From the NCBI GenBank assembly GCA_036927565.1, contig JAYESD010000008.1, positions 22,276,100-22,340,099 of the forward strand: a stretch of DNA of 64,000 nt, read 5' to 3'. The position numbers and the translations under genes are program-made. The stretch comes from Tuctoria greenei (taxonomy: Eukaryota > Streptophyta > Magnoliopsida > Poales > Poaceae). The notes under the pieces were generated by a model. The model did no database searches. It saw nothing but the letters and a program-made list of their open reading frames with translations, and was not told the origin of the DNA. Positions 11,746 to 24,500 of the stretch are shown here, one piece after another. How positions within the stretch are numbered: the stretch's first letter is position 1; the number at the start of each line of letters is the position of its first letter.

Positions 11746-12291
11746 GAGGATGAATATTGGGCAGTGGTTAATGCAGCTACTGAATACGTATTATGCGGCA
11801 ACTATTGCAGGAACTGCACTGTGATAGAGACAAGGTGACACTCGTTCATAGTGACAATGTGTCTGCTGTCTACATGGCGCATAGTCCGATTCATCATCAC
11901 AGAACAATGCACATAGATATCGACATTCACTTTGTTCGGGAACACATCGCACTACGAAAACTACGGTTTCATCACGTTCCAAGTGATCAACAATTCGCTG
12001 ATGTTATGATCAAAGAACTGCTATCTTTGGTGTTCAATCATTTTCAGTCCAGCCTTTGCATCGGCAACAACATAGCTTCAATTGTGGCAGTTGTTAGCAA
12101 TAGTTATCTGTTTGGTCTTCAACAACTACTCTTCCACACACATTGCGCATGGCATGCTTGACCACGTTTACTTCTTACGCTCCATCACTGACTACTAGGA
12201 TCGTTGGTTATGCATTTTATTATATACTAAAAGTTTATTGCTTTGTATGTAGTTCAAAAATAAACTACAAAGCGATAATTTTTTTAGAACG

Positions 12292-12351
<60 letters not shown>

Positions 12352-12833
12352 TCGATCATGAGATCAATGCATTCTGATTGACTATACGTTTATACCTCGT
12401 TTTGATTTTTTTCCTCCCTTCTCATGAGATAGAGCATGCTTGGATTGTTACCAATGTCTACCTTACCAAATTTTGGTAGTTGATAAGTGTGTATTTGAAT
12501 TGAAGCTAAAATTTGGCAAGCCAATTCACTTATATGATGTGCTAGTTCATTTTTGTTACCAATATTGGTCAAATTTTGGGTGGTCAATTCCTCCGCTAAT
12601 ATTTGGTAAAGCTAATGTATCGATAAGGTAAACAAAGTTGAAAAACAAACATAGCTTATACGTCTATACCACCTTCGCAAGAAAAAAGTGGGGTAGGAGC
12701 TTTCGTAAAAAAAAAAGTGAGGTAAATAAACTGAAAGGAAAAGAAAAAAAATATTCGGAGAACGTGAGTGCCTGTCCGCGCAGGAGAGAGCTACCAAACT
12801 CGGATTATGATACGGGTGGCGGGCGAGTGGGCC
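11746..12833 (+). repeat. tandem duplication, copy 2 (1088 bp)
   Basis: Nearly identical to copy 1; by eye I find two single-base differences, and the 12-bp length difference is fully explained by the shorter AT repeat. This copy sits directly upstream of the DUF1218 gene, whose start codon is 98 bp past its end. Confidence 0.95.
12294..12350. repeat. (AT)n microsatellite, 57 bp
   Basis: The corresponding AT run in copy 2, six repeat units shorter. Confidence 0.95.
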
Positions 12834-12931
12834 CCGCGCACTCTCACTCCCACTTCCACTCCCACCAGAACAGAGTGAAGGCCGCTCAGCTCTTCCTCGC
12901 CTGCGACCGCCGTTACCGCACCTCGTGAGCG

Positions 12932-15179
12932 ATGGGCGGATTCGGAACCTCGCGTCCCGCCTCCGTGGTCCTCTGCCTCACCCTCGCCTTCCTCAACTTC
13001 TTCGCATTCCTCCTCGCCGTTGGTGCAGAGCGCCGCCGCAGCACCGTGCGTCCCCCTCCCGTTTGCCCCCTCGCTGTTTCCTTCCCCGCGCCCGGTGCTA
13101 AGACCGCATCTGAGATCCTTTTTTGTTCTGTGATACGTCGCTGGATTCAGGGGAAGGTGGTGCCGGACGAGTACGACGAGCGGTCGTACTGCCTCTACGA
13201 CACCGACGCCTCCACGGTCTACGGCGTCGCCGCCTTCTTCGTGCTCCTGCTCCAGCAGGCCATCGTCACGGCCGCCACCCGGTGCCTTTGCTGCGGACCC
13301 GTGCTGGTCTCCCGCGGCTGCGCCGTTGTATCATTCGTCCTCTCCTGGTGCGTGCACTAAACCCTAGCCCCGCAAACTAAACCCCGATTTATTTCCTATT
13401 TGTTCTTCTTTGTTGGTTGCGGATTCGGTGTAATGGGACGATGATGCCTGCGGGGTTGCAGATTTCTATGGTGGATTTGGTTCAATCTGGGCGTAATTTG
13501 ATGCTTGTTGAGCAGTAGGCACAAATGCTTTGAGGATTTGAATGTCGCAAATCTGAATCTGTTTGTACATTAGCAACTATGGTTGCCTTTCTTAAGCGTG
13601 GTTTAGTGTCTGATCCTGCTCTCGTGACACTTGAAAGGTTAACAGGTTTCGTATGTTTTTGGTACGAGTTTTCTTGGCTCGCTAATAGACAAAACTGTTG
13701 TTGTATTGTAAAATTCAGATAAAACTTGCTTCCCTTGTTTGATCCTTACCTGCTAGCATACATTTTAGAATACCTTGCTTGTTTCAATCCTCTAGGAAGA
13801 AAATGACGTTGCTTACATTTTTGTGGTGTTGTTGTCTTATCGACCAGTTTAGGCACTTTCATTAGGAAAACTGTAGTGGACAGACGTAGCCATTTGATAG
13901 TATTGTGCATATAGTTTTGAAATCGTCTAACCAGCAATAAAATTTAGTTGTATGCAATGAAGGAACTCTGCTGGTTGAATTGTAAGTATCAGTATTTGTA
14001 CAACTCGCTGTGTGCTCAAATGCGGAATTTTCTTACGTAGCATTCACATTTATATTGAGAAGAAAGAGTATCATCACTTGATCTTATATTGTAACATAAG
14101 TTTTTCTTTGAATGATTAGTGGCTTTTGAGAATCCAACTTAATTCCAATATTTGCAATGATGGCATGTTATCTTCATTTTTCTCATATACCTTATGCCGC
14201 CAAACCCATGCTTTTGAAATGTATGTGAAGTTGCCCTCTGGCTGCATGTTAGTGACTTCCTTTGTTATGTCTCTTAATGAAAAAAACTCGGTCAGCGCGG
14301 CAAAGTAGCAAAAAATAGCCATCTTTTGTTCTCTGTATTTAATACTCCAAGTAAGAGCCTTAGTAAAGTTGTTTTTTTGGAAATTTATCCACAATAATCT
14401 ATACAGTAATCAAACTGTGACTAAATTAGTGATAGATAATTTATAAACATGTACAGAACCTCTGTAACAGGCGTACATTGGATTTTTTTTTATAATGGCT
14501 GTGGTAGGTAATTTATAAAAATGTAGATGGGTATTTTGCATTTTTTTCTGTTATGGAAGTGGAGGGGATTTTTAGTTCTTTTTTTAACTGATTAATGTGG
14601 TACTTTCTAGCGTCTAAGAGCAAACATGATGGCTCCTTTTCTTTGTTAAATCTTAAGATACTAGATTGTTTTTAATGTTGAGCAACTAATGTGATTCGGG
14701 TAAAAACATTTTAATCTGTAATGTAAAATGTAAATCTTTAATGCCATTATCACTTTGTTTGTCATTATGACACTCGACGATCTCATGGATTTACAAGAAA
14801 TAATTCAACTAATGCCAGATTGTATGTGAATCTATAAGTCCCATTTGGATATAATCAAGTTATCCAGGTACATGATTTTCCTGTTCTCAGGTTAACATTC
14901 CTCATCGCGGAAGCTTGCCTTATTGGAGGGTCTGTGAGGAATGCAAAACACACCAAGTACTTAGGCTACTACATGAAGCATGATCTGGTCTCATGTGCCG
15001 CACTTCGAAAGGGCGTCTTTGCAGCTGCTGCAGCTATGATGCTCATCAACCTCGTGGCATCCCTAGTGTACTACTGGAGTTACTCCAAATCCGTGACAGG
15101 CGGATTCATGAAGCACCAGAACGACGTTGGCGTGGGCATGACGGATTATGGTCTTGACAAGGGCGTGTCTGGGCCTTGA
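12932..15179 (+). CDS. DUF1218 family four-helix membrane protein
   Basis: Three exons: 12932-13045, 13151-13347 and 14891-15179, joined at GT-AG borders. The splice phases agree (0, then 2) and give 199 residues. The start ATG opens MGGFGTSRPASVV. Four hydrophobic segments are visible at about residues 10-31, 54-75, 84-108 and 131-155. A Cys-containing loop (SYCLYDTD) follows helix 1 and a CLCCGP motif follows helix 2. The C-terminal part has YWSYSK, TGGFMKHQND and GVGMTDYG. This arrangement is that of plant DUF1218 (PF06749) proteins, some of which are linked to cell-wall lignin or leaf symmetry in Arabidopsis; the role of this copy is unknown. It is probably membrane-located. Intron 2 (about 1.5 kb) is AT-rich. 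The 5' flank up to 98 bp before the ATG is tandemly duplicated. Confidence 0.9.
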
Positions 15180-15908
15180 GAGTTGGCTAATGTCGTTCTT
15201 TTAGCTGTATGTGTGCGCTAGGGGTTGTACCTACAGTCTATATCTTTCAGGTGCCCCGATGCCTGAAAGTATCTGCTCGTGCTGTACGCAGTGAACACCA
15301 AAACTGTACGCTAATATGTACCCAAGTTGGTGGTACTGATTATTGTATGATTCATGAGTTTCCTGCGGAAATAGTGATACCCTTCACTGCTATTTTTCTG
15401 TTGCACGACACGGCTTCATGAGGACCGGAGCCCATTGCATCTCTGGTCTGTCTAGTACTGCAGCTGCGCATTGGTGATAAAAGTAGCAGAACATTGGAAG
15501 GGCACTCCAAAGTCCGTCGTCACAGCATCGCACATCGTACGTAGTCCCCTTAAATGGGACGCATCAATATTACTAGCAGCTCTATTGGACACGCAAGGAC
15601 GAGCTACAGTGGGAATTCATTCAGCACCGAAAGATAGCTTTCGTTTTTTGTACGGATGATGCATCACATGCTGGCATTTACTGCATTTAAGTAGTGACCT
15701 ATAAACTTGCTAGAGACAGTAAAAACAGCTAGTTATATACTACTTTCGTCTTTTTTATTAAAAAATAAACTACAAATCGACAAGGCTTTTTGACGAGAGA
15801 GTACAAGTTAAGCAAGAATAGCCGGACATAGAGTTAGAAGCAATCATGGGCAACACATAGTTCTATAAACTCGCGACTGAGATTGTGAGAAGGTACAAAC
15901 TATTAAGT
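15180..15908. other. 3' UTR and downstream flank of the DUF1218 gene
   Basis: Sequence after the stop codon with no further coding signal. It runs to the AGT duplication that marks the CACTA insertion. No single poly(A) signal stands out. Confidence 0.5.
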
Positions 15909-15911
15909 AGT

Positions 15912-16295
15912 CACTACAGGAATATCGATCAATTACATCGGCCGAGGACGACGTAATTAAGGTCTAAACTGACGGAAGTTACTTAATTACGCGGCGGCTG
16001 ACCTACGTAGCGATTTGGACGTAATTAAGGTAACTTACGTTGGTCGCCGATGTAAGTTACCTTAATTACGTCGTTCTGCAGCAGCCGACGTAAGTCACGT
16101 ATCGGAATGGGCCGCGGGCTGTGCCGGAGTACTTACATCGGCCACAGCGGGCCGACGTAAGTTAAGTGCTCTAACTTACGTCGGTTGCTCCAAACCGACG
16201 TAAGTTAAGTGGTTTAATTTACGTCAGTATGGTCTGACCGACGTAATTTAAACTGGGCTAACTTACGTCGGCAAGGTCATAGCCGACGTAAGTTA
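15912..16295. repeat. left CACTA terminus and subterminal repeats
   Basis: After the 11-bp terminus there is a dense array of the word TTACGTCGG or its inverse CCGACGTAA, often in inverted pairs a few bases apart so that each pair can fold into a hairpin. In En/Spm elements such subterminal repeats bind the element-encoded TNPA protein; that function is inferred here from family knowledge. Confidence 0.9.
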
Positions 16296-16924
16296 AGTTT
16301 TCGATTTTTTTTAAACAGAACCTGACTACCTCGCTTGATGGCGAGAATACAGAACAGATATATACAAGTAGACAGATACACAGAACAGTATACATAACGC
16401 AAAACAGTTGCAAATTAAGTTTCAAAACATCATCAACAACAAAACATCCACCGGGCTACACGCTAGCCCCTCCACTGCCTCCGGGATCTTCTCAGCGCGT
16501 TCCCGAACCCTGCAAAAGAAACATAATCACTAGTAAGCATCAATGTCAACTCAGTGATAACATTAGAGTCCAAGAACATCAGTGACAAAAGAAGGAAGCA
16601 TGTTGTAGTTTCAAATGAAGTAATGTTGCATATATAAATAGCAAACTAGTAGGTATCAGAGTTGGAGACTTTAGGTAACAGGTCAAGCTTATGAACCACT
16701 AGCCCTTTATTAACTGGAAGCACTAATCACAACTTATTAACTATATACTAATCATTTCTGCCATGGTCAAAAACTACTAAAGCTTGATTAGATACACTTC
16801 ACTTCCTCAGCACTATAGAAATCAATATCTGACAAGTTATCAAGATCTACCTCTATGTTCTACCTCCTTATCTCTCCATATAAAATAGTAAAATGGGTAC
16901 AACAATATTAAAGAGAGAGTTTAT

Positions 16925-19060
16925 CACCTGCTCTGGTGTCTGCTGTGGCGGAAGCGTAGGAATCTCGATAACCTGACCGCTGTGTCGAGTAAGAACCTTC
17001 CATTGCAAAATATTAGAAGATATATGTTATTGAAGTGCTGTGAAATTTAACTACGGTACTTTAAATTACTTACCGTCACTGCTGCTTGCATCTGGGCCAT
17101 CATTAAGGCCGTCCTCTGCTGCTGCTCCCTTGCTTTTGCTTTCGTCCTCTCCAGCTCTGTCTGGGTTTGCGTCAGCACCTCCCTCATGGCCTGGAGCTCC
17201 AGCTGGGTCTGCAAGAGACGACCACGGGTCCCAACGGACGAAGCCTGCGACGATGAAGCGCCTCTCAAAGGTCACGTCGACCTCGAGTCGACAACTCCAT
17301 CAAAAATGGCAAACTTGCAAAAGAATGAAAACACTAAGTAGAAGAAGATTAATTGAAAAAGAAATGAAACACACGAAGAACTCACCATCCGTGGGCTTCC
17401 GCTTGGGGGTCGATCGGCGCGCTTTCCCAATCATAATCCGCACCATGTATCTTCGCGACCTCCTGCGCGTACTTTGCCTACAAAAAAATAAATCTTGTAA
17501 GCATGTCAATAATAGTATTTGTTATAATGAAATTGATGAATTTAGAAAACTTATCAGTCGGTCGGCTGCGACCTGACTACACTGCCCTGGCTGAGAAGGG
17601 TCACTTTCCTTGTGACCTCTCTTCCAAACCTGGGTCGGGGTCAGCTCATGACCCATCTCTCACTCCTGTACAGCCGTGTTAGTGAGATAAATAATATATT
17701 AGGAACACATAAATAAATTGAAAAGGTACTTACCGTGCATTTAGCCAAACACAAGTAGTCGTCGCCGCCATAGTTGTGCTTGCCCTCGGACCCCATGCGG
17801 CACTGTCTAGCCTTTGTGGACTTATTGATGAAAGAGTCGCTAGCCCAGTACCGATAGAGAGCTAAGTACGCCTCAATGTTACCCTGTAACCAGGAAATAC
17901 TAACATGCACATATTTCATATTTCATCTAGATATTGTAAATATTTAACAATATTAAAAACTTACCTCCGCGTACTGCTCCTCTATCAAGTACGAGTTGGA
18001 GTCCTTCCTAAATACACCCATTTGCTGCTCCCGCTCCTGCTCCCGGGGGTGCCGCTTGTAGTACGCGTTGACGGCCTGAATCCGGGCGTACGACAACGCC
18101 GCCGTCGTGAGCTTCCGAGCGTTGTAATGGAACACGCATCTTGCGTGGTCGTCCATGCCCGGTTCCTCTACTTGGTACCTCAGTTTTAAGCAAACAAATA
18201 TTTAGGTGATATGCATTAACAATTCAAACGAGTTGAAAAAATGAAACAGATAAACTTACTATAAAATCATGCCACACAGCTCCCTGAACCGTGCCGTGGA
18301 CCGGGTGAGAGACACGAGCGTAGTCATCTCACGACAGGGCAGTCAATGACACTGGGGTAGTGCCACTTCACGATAGAACCCAGGACACTGTTAACCTACC
18401 TGTGGTGCTTCTCGGCCCCCGTGAACGAAAAGTCGTACCAACATCTACAAAATATATTAAATCATTAAGTAAAGGAAAACAACATCTAATATTTAATATA
18501 CTATATACAGTATTTACCTGTCTCCAACAGGACGGATCGTGGTCCGCTGAGTAGTAACCGGAGGAGGAGCCGCAAAGTGGGTCCTCCTCGTCCGTCGCCT
18601 CTGGTGCGACGCTGTCGTGTCCTGTGACCATGAAGGCTCTACGAAACCACCGGAGTCCAAAGGAACGCTAGTGGTAGCCGGCTGCACAGGGAGGCTAGCG
18701 CTAGCCGGTTCCGAAGGGAGTCTAGCGCTAGAGGGCTCCTGTAGTGGCCCCCTAGCCTCTGAGTCGGGCTCCTGTAGTGGCCCCCTAGCCTCTGACTCTG
18801 ACTCTGACTCAGAAGTCTCTGAGTCAGACTGCACAAAAGGAAAAGATTGACAATAAATAATTAATAACAACTGCAATTTCTAAAATAACTTTATTGTAAA
18901 CTAAAATTTACCTCCGTCCGCTGGAAGCACACGACAGCTGAGGGTGGAGCGTGCGTCAGAAAGAGGGAACGTCGGCTCGAAGGTAACGAGGTCCCTGAGC
19001 AAGGGTCTCGTGGCGGCTCAAAATCTCTCACTGGCTTCCCCTTACCCTTTGACAACATCC
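16925..19060 (-). CDS. CACTA second gene (Transposase_24 / TNPA-like), copy 1
   Basis: Several exons on the minus strand, from an N-terminal part (the start is not certain) near 19050 to a C-terminal part near 16930. Recognisable blocks are a Ser/Glu and Pro-rich region (18514-18840, with SETSESESESEARGPLQEP units), VWHDF-like and FSFTGAEKH-like fragments near 18270-18430, a block ending KLTTAALSYARIQAVNAY (17953-18156), GSEGKHNYGGDDYLCLAKCT (about 17730-17800), and a Gln-rich coiled coil (17047-17268). CAG/GTGATAAAC at about 16923-16935 is a good 5' splice site. The order fits the plant Transposase_24 family, the TNPA-like partner of TNP2 that binds element ends. Exact exon borders are not established, and neither is a product. 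Confidence 0.6.
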
Positions 19061-19169
19061 TGTTGCAAGGAATAAATGATTAATATGCAAAGATAATATA
19101 CAAAATTAATGTTAAATTAGTGAATAAAATGTTACTTCAAAATTCATCAACATCACGATCATGCACCCT

Positions 19170-20170
19170 ACTCCTTAAACCAGCCCATCGATCTTCTTCT
19201 TCCGCATATCTTCAGTTTTTGATTCTGATTCTGTTTCCTCTTCCGTGCTAGCCTCGATATCTTGAGCGTCTCCAACTAAGTCATCGAGTCCTACATCGGG
19301 CTCGACTGAGAAGGAGTCTGACAACTCTTCCTCTTGGTAGACACAATCAACCTTAGCTTCGTCATGGTAATCATCATCTCCTGGAGCGTATAACTGCTCA
19401 CAAGGATTCACCTTATGTACCACCCACCAAGCTTTGAATTTATTGCATGGATAAGGTAGATAGTACACTTGCTCTACTTGGTGTGCAAGAACTAATGAAT
19501 CGAATCCTTTCAACCGTTCCTTGTGTTTTACTTCGACCATGACAAATTCGTTTACTCGAATTCCACGAATGGAATCGAACCATTCGCAGTCAAAGAATAC
19601 CGCTCGAATTGGCTTGTTTGCGACAAAAGTGAATTCAAGGTTTTTTTTTAATAATCCCGTAGTACTGCGTTTCATGATCTTGCGAATCGATTGCCCTCAT
19701 CACAACTCTGATATTACATGTTGCTGCAAGAGGACGAAGAGATTCAAATTGAGTTGTACGGAATCGAAAGCTGTTGGCATCATATCGACCATAAATTCTA
19801 ACATTAACCACTCCACGGGATAGTTGTCGCAAATCTTCATGGACGTTGGCATCTTTTTGGCACTGTCCAAGATATGGAGTTATTAGAAAATGTAAGCATT
19901 CTTAAGTTATAAGAAAATGTTGTTAACATTGATTAGTTATTGAGAAAACGTTACATGATCTCGAAACCAGGAGAGAAAATTAGATTCCCCGTTTATTCCT
20001 TCCCGTCGAATCTGTTCTATTTGCTTGTTCATAGGTTGATGTCTATGTCTCCAATTTTGCTTGTCGAACATACTACACAAAAAAGAGAACCTTTATTGAA
20101 TACATGTGTCGGAAAAGATGGTGAAAAGCATAAGTGTAGGAGAAACACTTACTTGAAATATTCATTCATT
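19170..20170 (-). pseudogene. C-terminal part of CACTA TNP2 (DUF4216), copy 1
   Basis: Two open pieces match the DUF4216 domain that follows TNP2 in CACTA transposases. 19635-19832 has VNVRIYGRYDANSFRFRT, and 19175-19675 has AVFFDCEWFDSIRG and VYYLPYPCNKFKAWWVVHKV, then an acidic tail. They are in different frames; the break is at a run of nine A on the coding strand, where eight would keep the frame. The upstream part of the gene is separated from it by gypsy B. Confidence 0.8.
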
Positions 20171-20175
20171 TCTTC
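20171..20175. other. target-site duplication TCTTC of gypsy B, left
   Basis: TCTTC directly precedes the LTR start TGTCGACTG. The same five bases follow the other LTR at 37025-37029, and also precede it at 36163-36167. Confidence 0.9.
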
Positions 20176-21032
20176 TGTCGACTGTTGGAGTCGGCAGATC
20201 TCCTGACACTACTAAAGTGTTGAAGGAGTTTGTAGTTCGGTGTGGGTGCGCGGAGACTCAAGAAGGTGAATCACGATTGGACACGAGAGACACAGTGGTT
20301 TACGTGGTTCGGGCCGCCTGAGCGTAATACCCTACTCCACGGGTGTGTGGTGTTGTATTAGTTTATGTATGAAAGCTCACGTCAATGCGTGTGTGCCTGA
20401 GAGCGTTCGAGAGCCTTCTCCTCTTCGTGTATCGTCGGTCTGTCCTTTTATAGTACAAGGACAAACCGTTACAAGTTAGCCTGGCCCGACATGTGGCCCC
20501 GGCGGTTACTAGTATTGATACACGATTAATTGTTGTTAATAACCCTGTAACGGGCTCCGACAGTGCCGTTACAGGTGTTAAGATTGTCCGATTAAGTGTC
20601 ATTAACATGGAATTAATGACAATTAATCGGGTCTTGAAGTCCGCGACTATCCTTTGAAGATCCGGAGTCGTTTCAATGTCTTCCGGAGGTTTGAGGCGGC
20701 CAGCTCCGACGTTTGGACACGTGGCAGCTCCGGAGCTTGCTTGTGGGAAGCGGGGAGCTCCGGGGTGGCCTGGCACGTGTCAGGTCCGGAGCTTCTCTCG
20801 GTCAGGGGTTAAGTCCGGAGGTGCCGTTTCGGTACCTAGCCTGGAGCTTCACCCTTGTGGGTAGTAGCTCCGGTCTGGCAGTACACGTGGCAACCTAGGG
20901 GTTAACCATGTTGGAGAAGCAGGTCCGGTTATGTCTGACAAGTGGGCCTCCGAGGGTCTTCAATTTGAGTAGACGTCCTTCCCTTGAGTTCTTTGTAACC
21001 TCAGGGGGTGTATGGTTTTTAGGGTACCGACA
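20176..21032 (-). repeat. 3' LTR of gypsy B (857 bp)
   Basis: TGTCGACT to GGGTACCGACA, TG...CA termini, 857 bp. The copy at 36168-37024 has the same length, with seven base changes that are all transitions. A minus-strand TATA box lies at 20444-20453. Words such as AGCTCCGG and CCGGAGCT recur between 20660 and 20880. Confidence 0.95.
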
Positions 21033-21044
21033 GTGGCCCCCTGG
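21033..21044 (-). other. polypurine tract of gypsy B
   Basis: Read on the minus strand, CAGGGGGCCAC directly precedes the LTR start TGTCGGTACC. Its position and G-richness fit the plus-strand primer. Confidence 0.7.
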
Positions 21045-21562
21045 ACCTACCTCCGGGGAAAGTCACCGGGGTGAAGTCATTCCGTCGGAGGTGGGTCCAT
21101 ACTCGCGACTCTTGAACTGGGTCTTCAAGGGTCTTCGGAGGTGCCGTTGGCGGGGCTTTACGGTTAAATCCCGACGCGTGGCGCACCTCAGGCGGCAGAT
21201 AAGATCTTTGACGTGCGGATCTCTCGCAATTGAAGGTCGCCGGTTCCCGATACGAAAACCGTATTGGTTCCGCGCGCCTTGTCAGGTCGCCGCCTTTGGG
21301 TTTCCCGCCTCGTGATGACAACTGTTCGCCTGGGTAAGAGCCTCGACTTGATCGTCAGGGTGGTCCCGGGCCCTCTTGTCATCGGCAGGGTTGAATTCTT
21401 GAGTAGTATCCTTGACTCCCCTGCAGTTTCCATCCAAGCGTTGCGAGGGCTTACTTAAGAAGGAAAGCGCACCGTCGGGAGTTCTTTACGCTTCCCATCT
21501 GTTCTTGCGCTCAAACTCCCAACTCGTACTTTGCTCCTCCTCTCTTGCCTAGCTGTGCTGCG

Positions 21563-24500
21563 ATGGAGTTGGGTCTGCGTGAGAGTCGCTTGAAGACTGA
21601 CAGCGATCTGAAGAAGGTTCGGGCCCTCATGGGGTGGTCCTCGGACTTCTTCAACCGCTCGGTCCGCGCCGGCGGAGAGCTCCCCTTTGAAAAGGAGCAC
21701 GCTGGCGAGATGGTGTACTTTTCCTCGTACGCCATGGTGGGGCTGATCCCACCGTTTTCTTCTTTCTTCTTGATGCTGCTGGACTTCTATGGTCTGCAGC
21801 TGTACCACCTTGGCCCTCACTCCATTCTCCTTGTGTCCATCTTTGTCCACTTCTGCGAGATGTGGGTGGACATCCCTCCCTGCATCGAGCTCTTCCGAAC
21901 CTTCTTCATCGTCCAAACCACCGGCCGAAGCGATGAGTATCTTGGCTTCTACTACTTCGTGAAGCGCAAGAAGTGCCCATTCAAGTACCTCCGGTCATTC
22001 CCTTCCGGGAAGTGGGATGACTGGAAGAAAGATTGGATAGTCGTCCGGGTGGAGGAGCATGAGCGGTTGGAGTTGCCAGACGGTCTGCCCGGCATTGACA
22101 CGTCAGTATGGAGCGAAGTTCCGGTGCTGGCGGGAGCTTTCGACCCTGTCCTGACCAGGATCCGCCAATGTGTGGAGGGAGGATTGACTCCCCAGGCGGT
22201 GTTCTGCAACTTCCTGTCCAACAGGTGGGCGCTGCTGAAGAGGAGGGAGAAGCTCGCCTGGGCCCTCAACAGCGTGATGGACGAGGACCGGGTTGAGACC
22301 GGGTTGAAGTCCAGCATGGTGGGGAAGACCTTGGAGTTTCACCTCAAGAAATTCCAGCACGTCATCGACGTTGACAGAGATTACTTGAATCTACCGCCGG
22401 CCTTCCTCCCTCTGAACGTGGAAGTTGAGTTCAGCAGGGAGCTCCGGCGGATGATGCCCGCGCTTGACGACCTTGGTGTCGTCGAGAGAAGATCAACCAC
22501 CCGGTTGGCGATCCCCGGGTTGTCCGAAGACGGCTCCGCCCCTGTCCCACAGCCAAGAGCTGAGGTCATCGGCAAGGGCAAGGAGCTGGCGGAGGAGCCG
22601 GAGAGCCGGAAGAGGAAGCTGCGACATGCTGACGGAAGGTCCATCGGGCCTGCCACTTCCCCCCCGGTTCCCCCTCCTCAGGAAGGAAGATCCTCCGCCG
22701 CCGTGGCGATTGTCCCCGTGGTGGGGTCCTTCCGGAACGTTACTGTTCCGGCGGTGGGATCCTCCCGGAGTGCGACTGTCCCCGTGGTGGATCCCTCCTG
22801 CGGTGCTAGCTCCGGGCGCGCGACTCCGGCATCTGGAGCGGTGAGGGCCTCCAGGTCCAGGAGTTCCTCCAGATCAAGGAGAGCTTCGACCCGGGAAACG
22901 CCCGCGGCTGTGGCAAGTCCTGGGAGTCCTCCCGGAGCTCCTACGCCGACCGTGGCCAGCCCGGATTGTCCGGGAAAGAGGTTCCGCGCAAGCTGGTGCG
23001 GGAGCCTCCCAAGGTAATTTTTCTTTTTTACCTCGATTAAATTTTTAATTGTAGCATCTGTTTGCTCAATTTCTTCGTTCTTCATCTGCAGCGTTCCCAA
23101 GAAGGGGAGTGAAGCTCCACCCTCAGCCACAGTGTCTGAGGCTGCGAAGGCTTCTGCTCCAGTCCCGGTGCCGCCCCAAGCAGAGGCTGCGACAGCTCCG
23201 GCGCCGGCTGTCGTGGTCATGGACCTCGACTCGTCTCCAGAAGTTCCCGTGGTAGTGCCGGACCACGGGAATGAAGATGCGCCAGCGGCACCCGTCCCGG
23301 AAGTGGAAGCTCCGGGTCCTGGTGCTGCAGTAGTAGAAGCTCCGGCTGTTGAGTCGGAGGAAGTAGCAGTCCCGGCTCCGGAGCCGGAAAGTGCTGAAGC
23401 CCCAGCGATTGAGCCGGAGGTGGCTGAAGCCCCGGCATGCGAGCTGGAAGTCGAAGTAGTTCCGGTAGTTGAGCCGGTTACTTCCGAAGCTCCGGCCGCA
23501 GAGCCGGCGGCTGAAGAGGCGAGGGAGCTTGAGCCTCCCTCAGAAGAGGTGTCCCGGCCGGAGCCAGTAGCGGCTCCTGCTCTGGAGGCGACGACGTCGA
23601 TGGTACCTGTGGCAGAGCCAGAGTGCCTGAATGAAGTCGCCGGCCCCCCGCCTGAGGGGGCGAATGAAGACTTGGTGGCGGGACCTCCTTCGATGGCGAA
23701 TGAGGCCATCCCGGAGGAAGGCCCTAGCGCTTTGGAAGCTCGGGGTTCCACTCTCGTGGAGTGGGACCCAATTTTTGTATGTGAAGACCCGCTGGAACCA
23801 GCGGAAGAGATCCCAGCAGGTCTGGAGCCCATCTCGCTGTCGATGTCCATCGACAACGCCTGCTCCAGTCTACGTCAGGTCCAACTGGCCTTCTTCCACG
23901 ACAGCAAGGCTCTTGAAGAGGAGCGCCAAACCCTTAGGCGGTGGCGTAATCGGCTCCACTTCGAGACTAAGCTGGCGCAGTCGAGGCTTGCGGATGACAA
24001 GGAGTGGATCAAGCGGGAGAAGATCCGCCTGGAGCTCTGGGATAAGCTGCTGGACGAGAGGGAGAGCATGACTCACGCCCTCGATGCTCAATCCCGGGAG
24101 TTCCACGACCGAGCTAAGGCTGCTAACAACGCGGCCAATGCTCGGTTTGATCAGCTCGAGGCCATCAGCACCGCACTCATCAAGCGCCAAGAGGCACTTG
24201 AAGGGAGGGAAAGACGGCTCGAGGATGAGGAGCAAAAACTCCTAGAGCTACGGGATGACGTCTTGCGACGGGAAGAAGAACTCGCCGAGAAAACAGCTCT
24301 GGCGGACAAGGGCCTCGAGGAGCGCATTAAGAAATTGGAAGAGCGCTGCCTCGAGGAAGAGGAGAAGACCTGGGTGCGGGGGCAGAAACTCTACGAATAC
24401 GAGTGTGCCCTTGTCGCCCGGGAGAAGAAAGTGGAGGCTAGGGAGAAGGACCTGGTCGACCGCCGGAACAAGATCCACCTCCGGGAGGAGGAGCTCGGAA

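Larger units (their letters stand above)
16158..21032. repeat. duplicated CACTA arm plus gypsy LTR, copy 1
   Basis: Covers part of the subterminal repeats, the second CACTA gene, the DUF4216 end of TNP2, the TCTTC target site and one gypsy LTR. It aligns to 32140-37024 throughout. The offset changes from 15982 at the start to 15992 at the end, which three indels account for. By eye about 20 substitutions separate the two 4-kb CACTA parts and seven separate the LTRs. Confidence 0.95.

Noticed and set aside
10690..12161. Two identical 122-residue ORFs as a gene pair
   Set aside because: They are the copia RNase H C-terminal fragment doubled by the tandem duplication.
17040..17576. 178-residue plus-strand ORF, repeated at 33007-33543
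   Set aside because: It lies antisense to exons and introns of the CACTA second gene, and is present twice only because of the arm duplication. No domain.
22678..23856. 392-residue minus-strand ORF rich in Ser/Ala/Gly/Thr
   Set aside because: It is the complement of the Pro/Ala/Glu repeat region of the antisense gene; low complexity keeps that frame open by chance.
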